Assembly: GCA_937146645.1 (NCBI GenBank)
Contig: CAKZRQ010000034.1
Span: forward strand, 1-44,931
Source of the DNA: an uncultured Cyclobacteriaceae bacterium
GTDB lineage: Bacteria; Bacteroidota; Bacteroidia; Cytophagales; Cyclobacteriaceae
Direction of reading: 5' to 3'
DNA length: 44,931 nucleotides
The translations under genes were made by a program, and so were the position numbers. Within the stretch, counting starts at the first letter, position 1, and each line of letters opens with the position of its first letter. Positions 44,853-44,931 of this stretch are shown here, piece after piece. The notes under the pieces were generated by a model. That model saw only the letters and a list, made by a program, of their open reading frames with translations, did not search any database and had not been told where the DNA came from.

Positions 44853-44909
44853 TGTATCAGATTCTGTATCAGTTTGAAAAATATCCCCTTCTAGATAGCT
44901 AGAAGGGGG
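44853..44909. promoter_or_regulatory. Right integrase arm-type sites
   Basis: TGTATCAGATTCTGTATCAG (44853-44872) is the counterpart of the site at 98-117, and TAGAAGGGGG (44900-44909) that of 53-62. They lie between the integrase gene and the right core. Having the same motifs on both sides of the core supports arm binding of the recombinase or an excisionase. Confidence 0.6.
44875..44908 (-). terminator. Terminator placed after the target tRNA
   Basis: CCCCTTCTAG (44885-44894) and CTAGAAGGGG (44899-44908) form a perfect 10-bp stem with a 4-nt ATAG loop. On the minus strand it is followed by ATATTTTTC. It lies 5 bp past the tRNA 3' end restored at the right core, so the prophage seems to supply a replacement terminator for the host tRNA transcript. 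The same stem overlaps one arm-type motif. Confidence 0.7.
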
Positions 44910-44913
44910 ATTA

Positions 44914-44931
44914 GTGCGCACGAGAGGATTC
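44914..44931 (-). other. attR: Right attachment site at tRNA 3' end
   Basis: The second copy of the 18-bp repeat GTGCGCACGAGAGGATTC. Read on the minus strand it is the T-loop/T-stem/acceptor end of a tRNA, which should continue past the window edge as ...GGTTC. The CCA end is not fully encoded, as is usual in many Bacteroidota tRNAs. The neighbouring integrase is oriented away from the site. Confidence 0.85.

Noticed and set aside
1..44931. Interpretation of the identical ends as a circular contig overlap
   Set aside because: The repeat is only 18 bp, matches the 3' part of a tRNA, and is flanked by integrase and arm sites, so an integrated element bounded by att sites explains it better.

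Overview
The window reads as one complete temperate tailed-phage genome (a prophage of about 45 kb) from a Bacteroidota host, probably of the Cytophagales type. The two ends carry the same 18-bp direct repeat. On the minus strand that repeat matches the T-loop-to-discriminator 3' end of a tRNA gene, a tyrosine integrase lies beside the right copy, and matching TGTATCA and TAGAAGGGGG motifs sit inside both ends. These are attL and attR with integrase arm sites. The host assignment is inference from a DUF4468-like secreted protein, a DUF5675-like lysis protein, lipoproteins with a typical lipobox, generally weak Shine-Dalgarno signals and intergenic repeat types I associate with Bacteroidota.

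Layout. 0.1-0.6 kb: leftward XRE repressor and an operator-rich control region. 0.6-4.9 kb: a rightward early operon of about fifteen small genes, including an ASCH-like protein. 4.9-7.5 kb: TOPRIM primase-helicase. 7.5-9.4 kb: AT-rich cargo with one + gene and two - strand lipoproteins, each followed by a terminator-like hairpin. 9.6-10.6 kb: RadC/JAB protein, a strong terminator and an iteron-like repeat array. 10.6-19.3 kb: head and packaging module (ClpP-like protease with scaffold-like tail, capsid, tube-like protein, degenerate PLD-like protein, small and large terminase). 19.3-21.8 kb: cargo island with an ArdC-N-like gene and a TIR-domain gene. 21.9-24.6 kb: portal and connector genes. 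24.6-26.1 kb: lysis cassette (holin-like, DUF5675-like, unimolecular spanin-like). 26.1-37.9 kb: tail genes, two paralogous fibre genes and one foreign-looking gene. 37.9-38.9 kb: three-gene leftward membrane operon. 39.0-42.0 kb: tape measure. 42.0-43.4 kb: membrane-anchored DEDDh exonuclease and a secreted DUF4468-like protein. 43.4-44.9 kb: a large structured inverted repeat, a small gene and the integrase. No sheath or baseplate wedge was recognised, so a siphovirus-like particle is most likely.

The most striking unexplained signals are these. (1) Eight consecutive early-gene junctions share one architecture: AGGAGG, a 6-nt (once 5-nt) spacer, and a start codon overlapping the preceding stop by exactly 8 nt, which also gives the upstream proteins a recurring 'KEV' C-terminus. 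(2) A 104-nt element at 43.4 kb folds as a long interrupted stem enclosing two hairpins. (3) An iteron-like array at 10.3-10.6 kb. (4) A capsid gene whose N-terminus looks like a Sec signal peptide. (5) Host-type dispersed repeats sit at late-gene junctions, twice read through in frame. (6) The G/C skew of the coding strand reverses between the terminase and portal blocks although all those genes point the same way.

All assignments come from reading the sequence and translated proteins; no database search was run.
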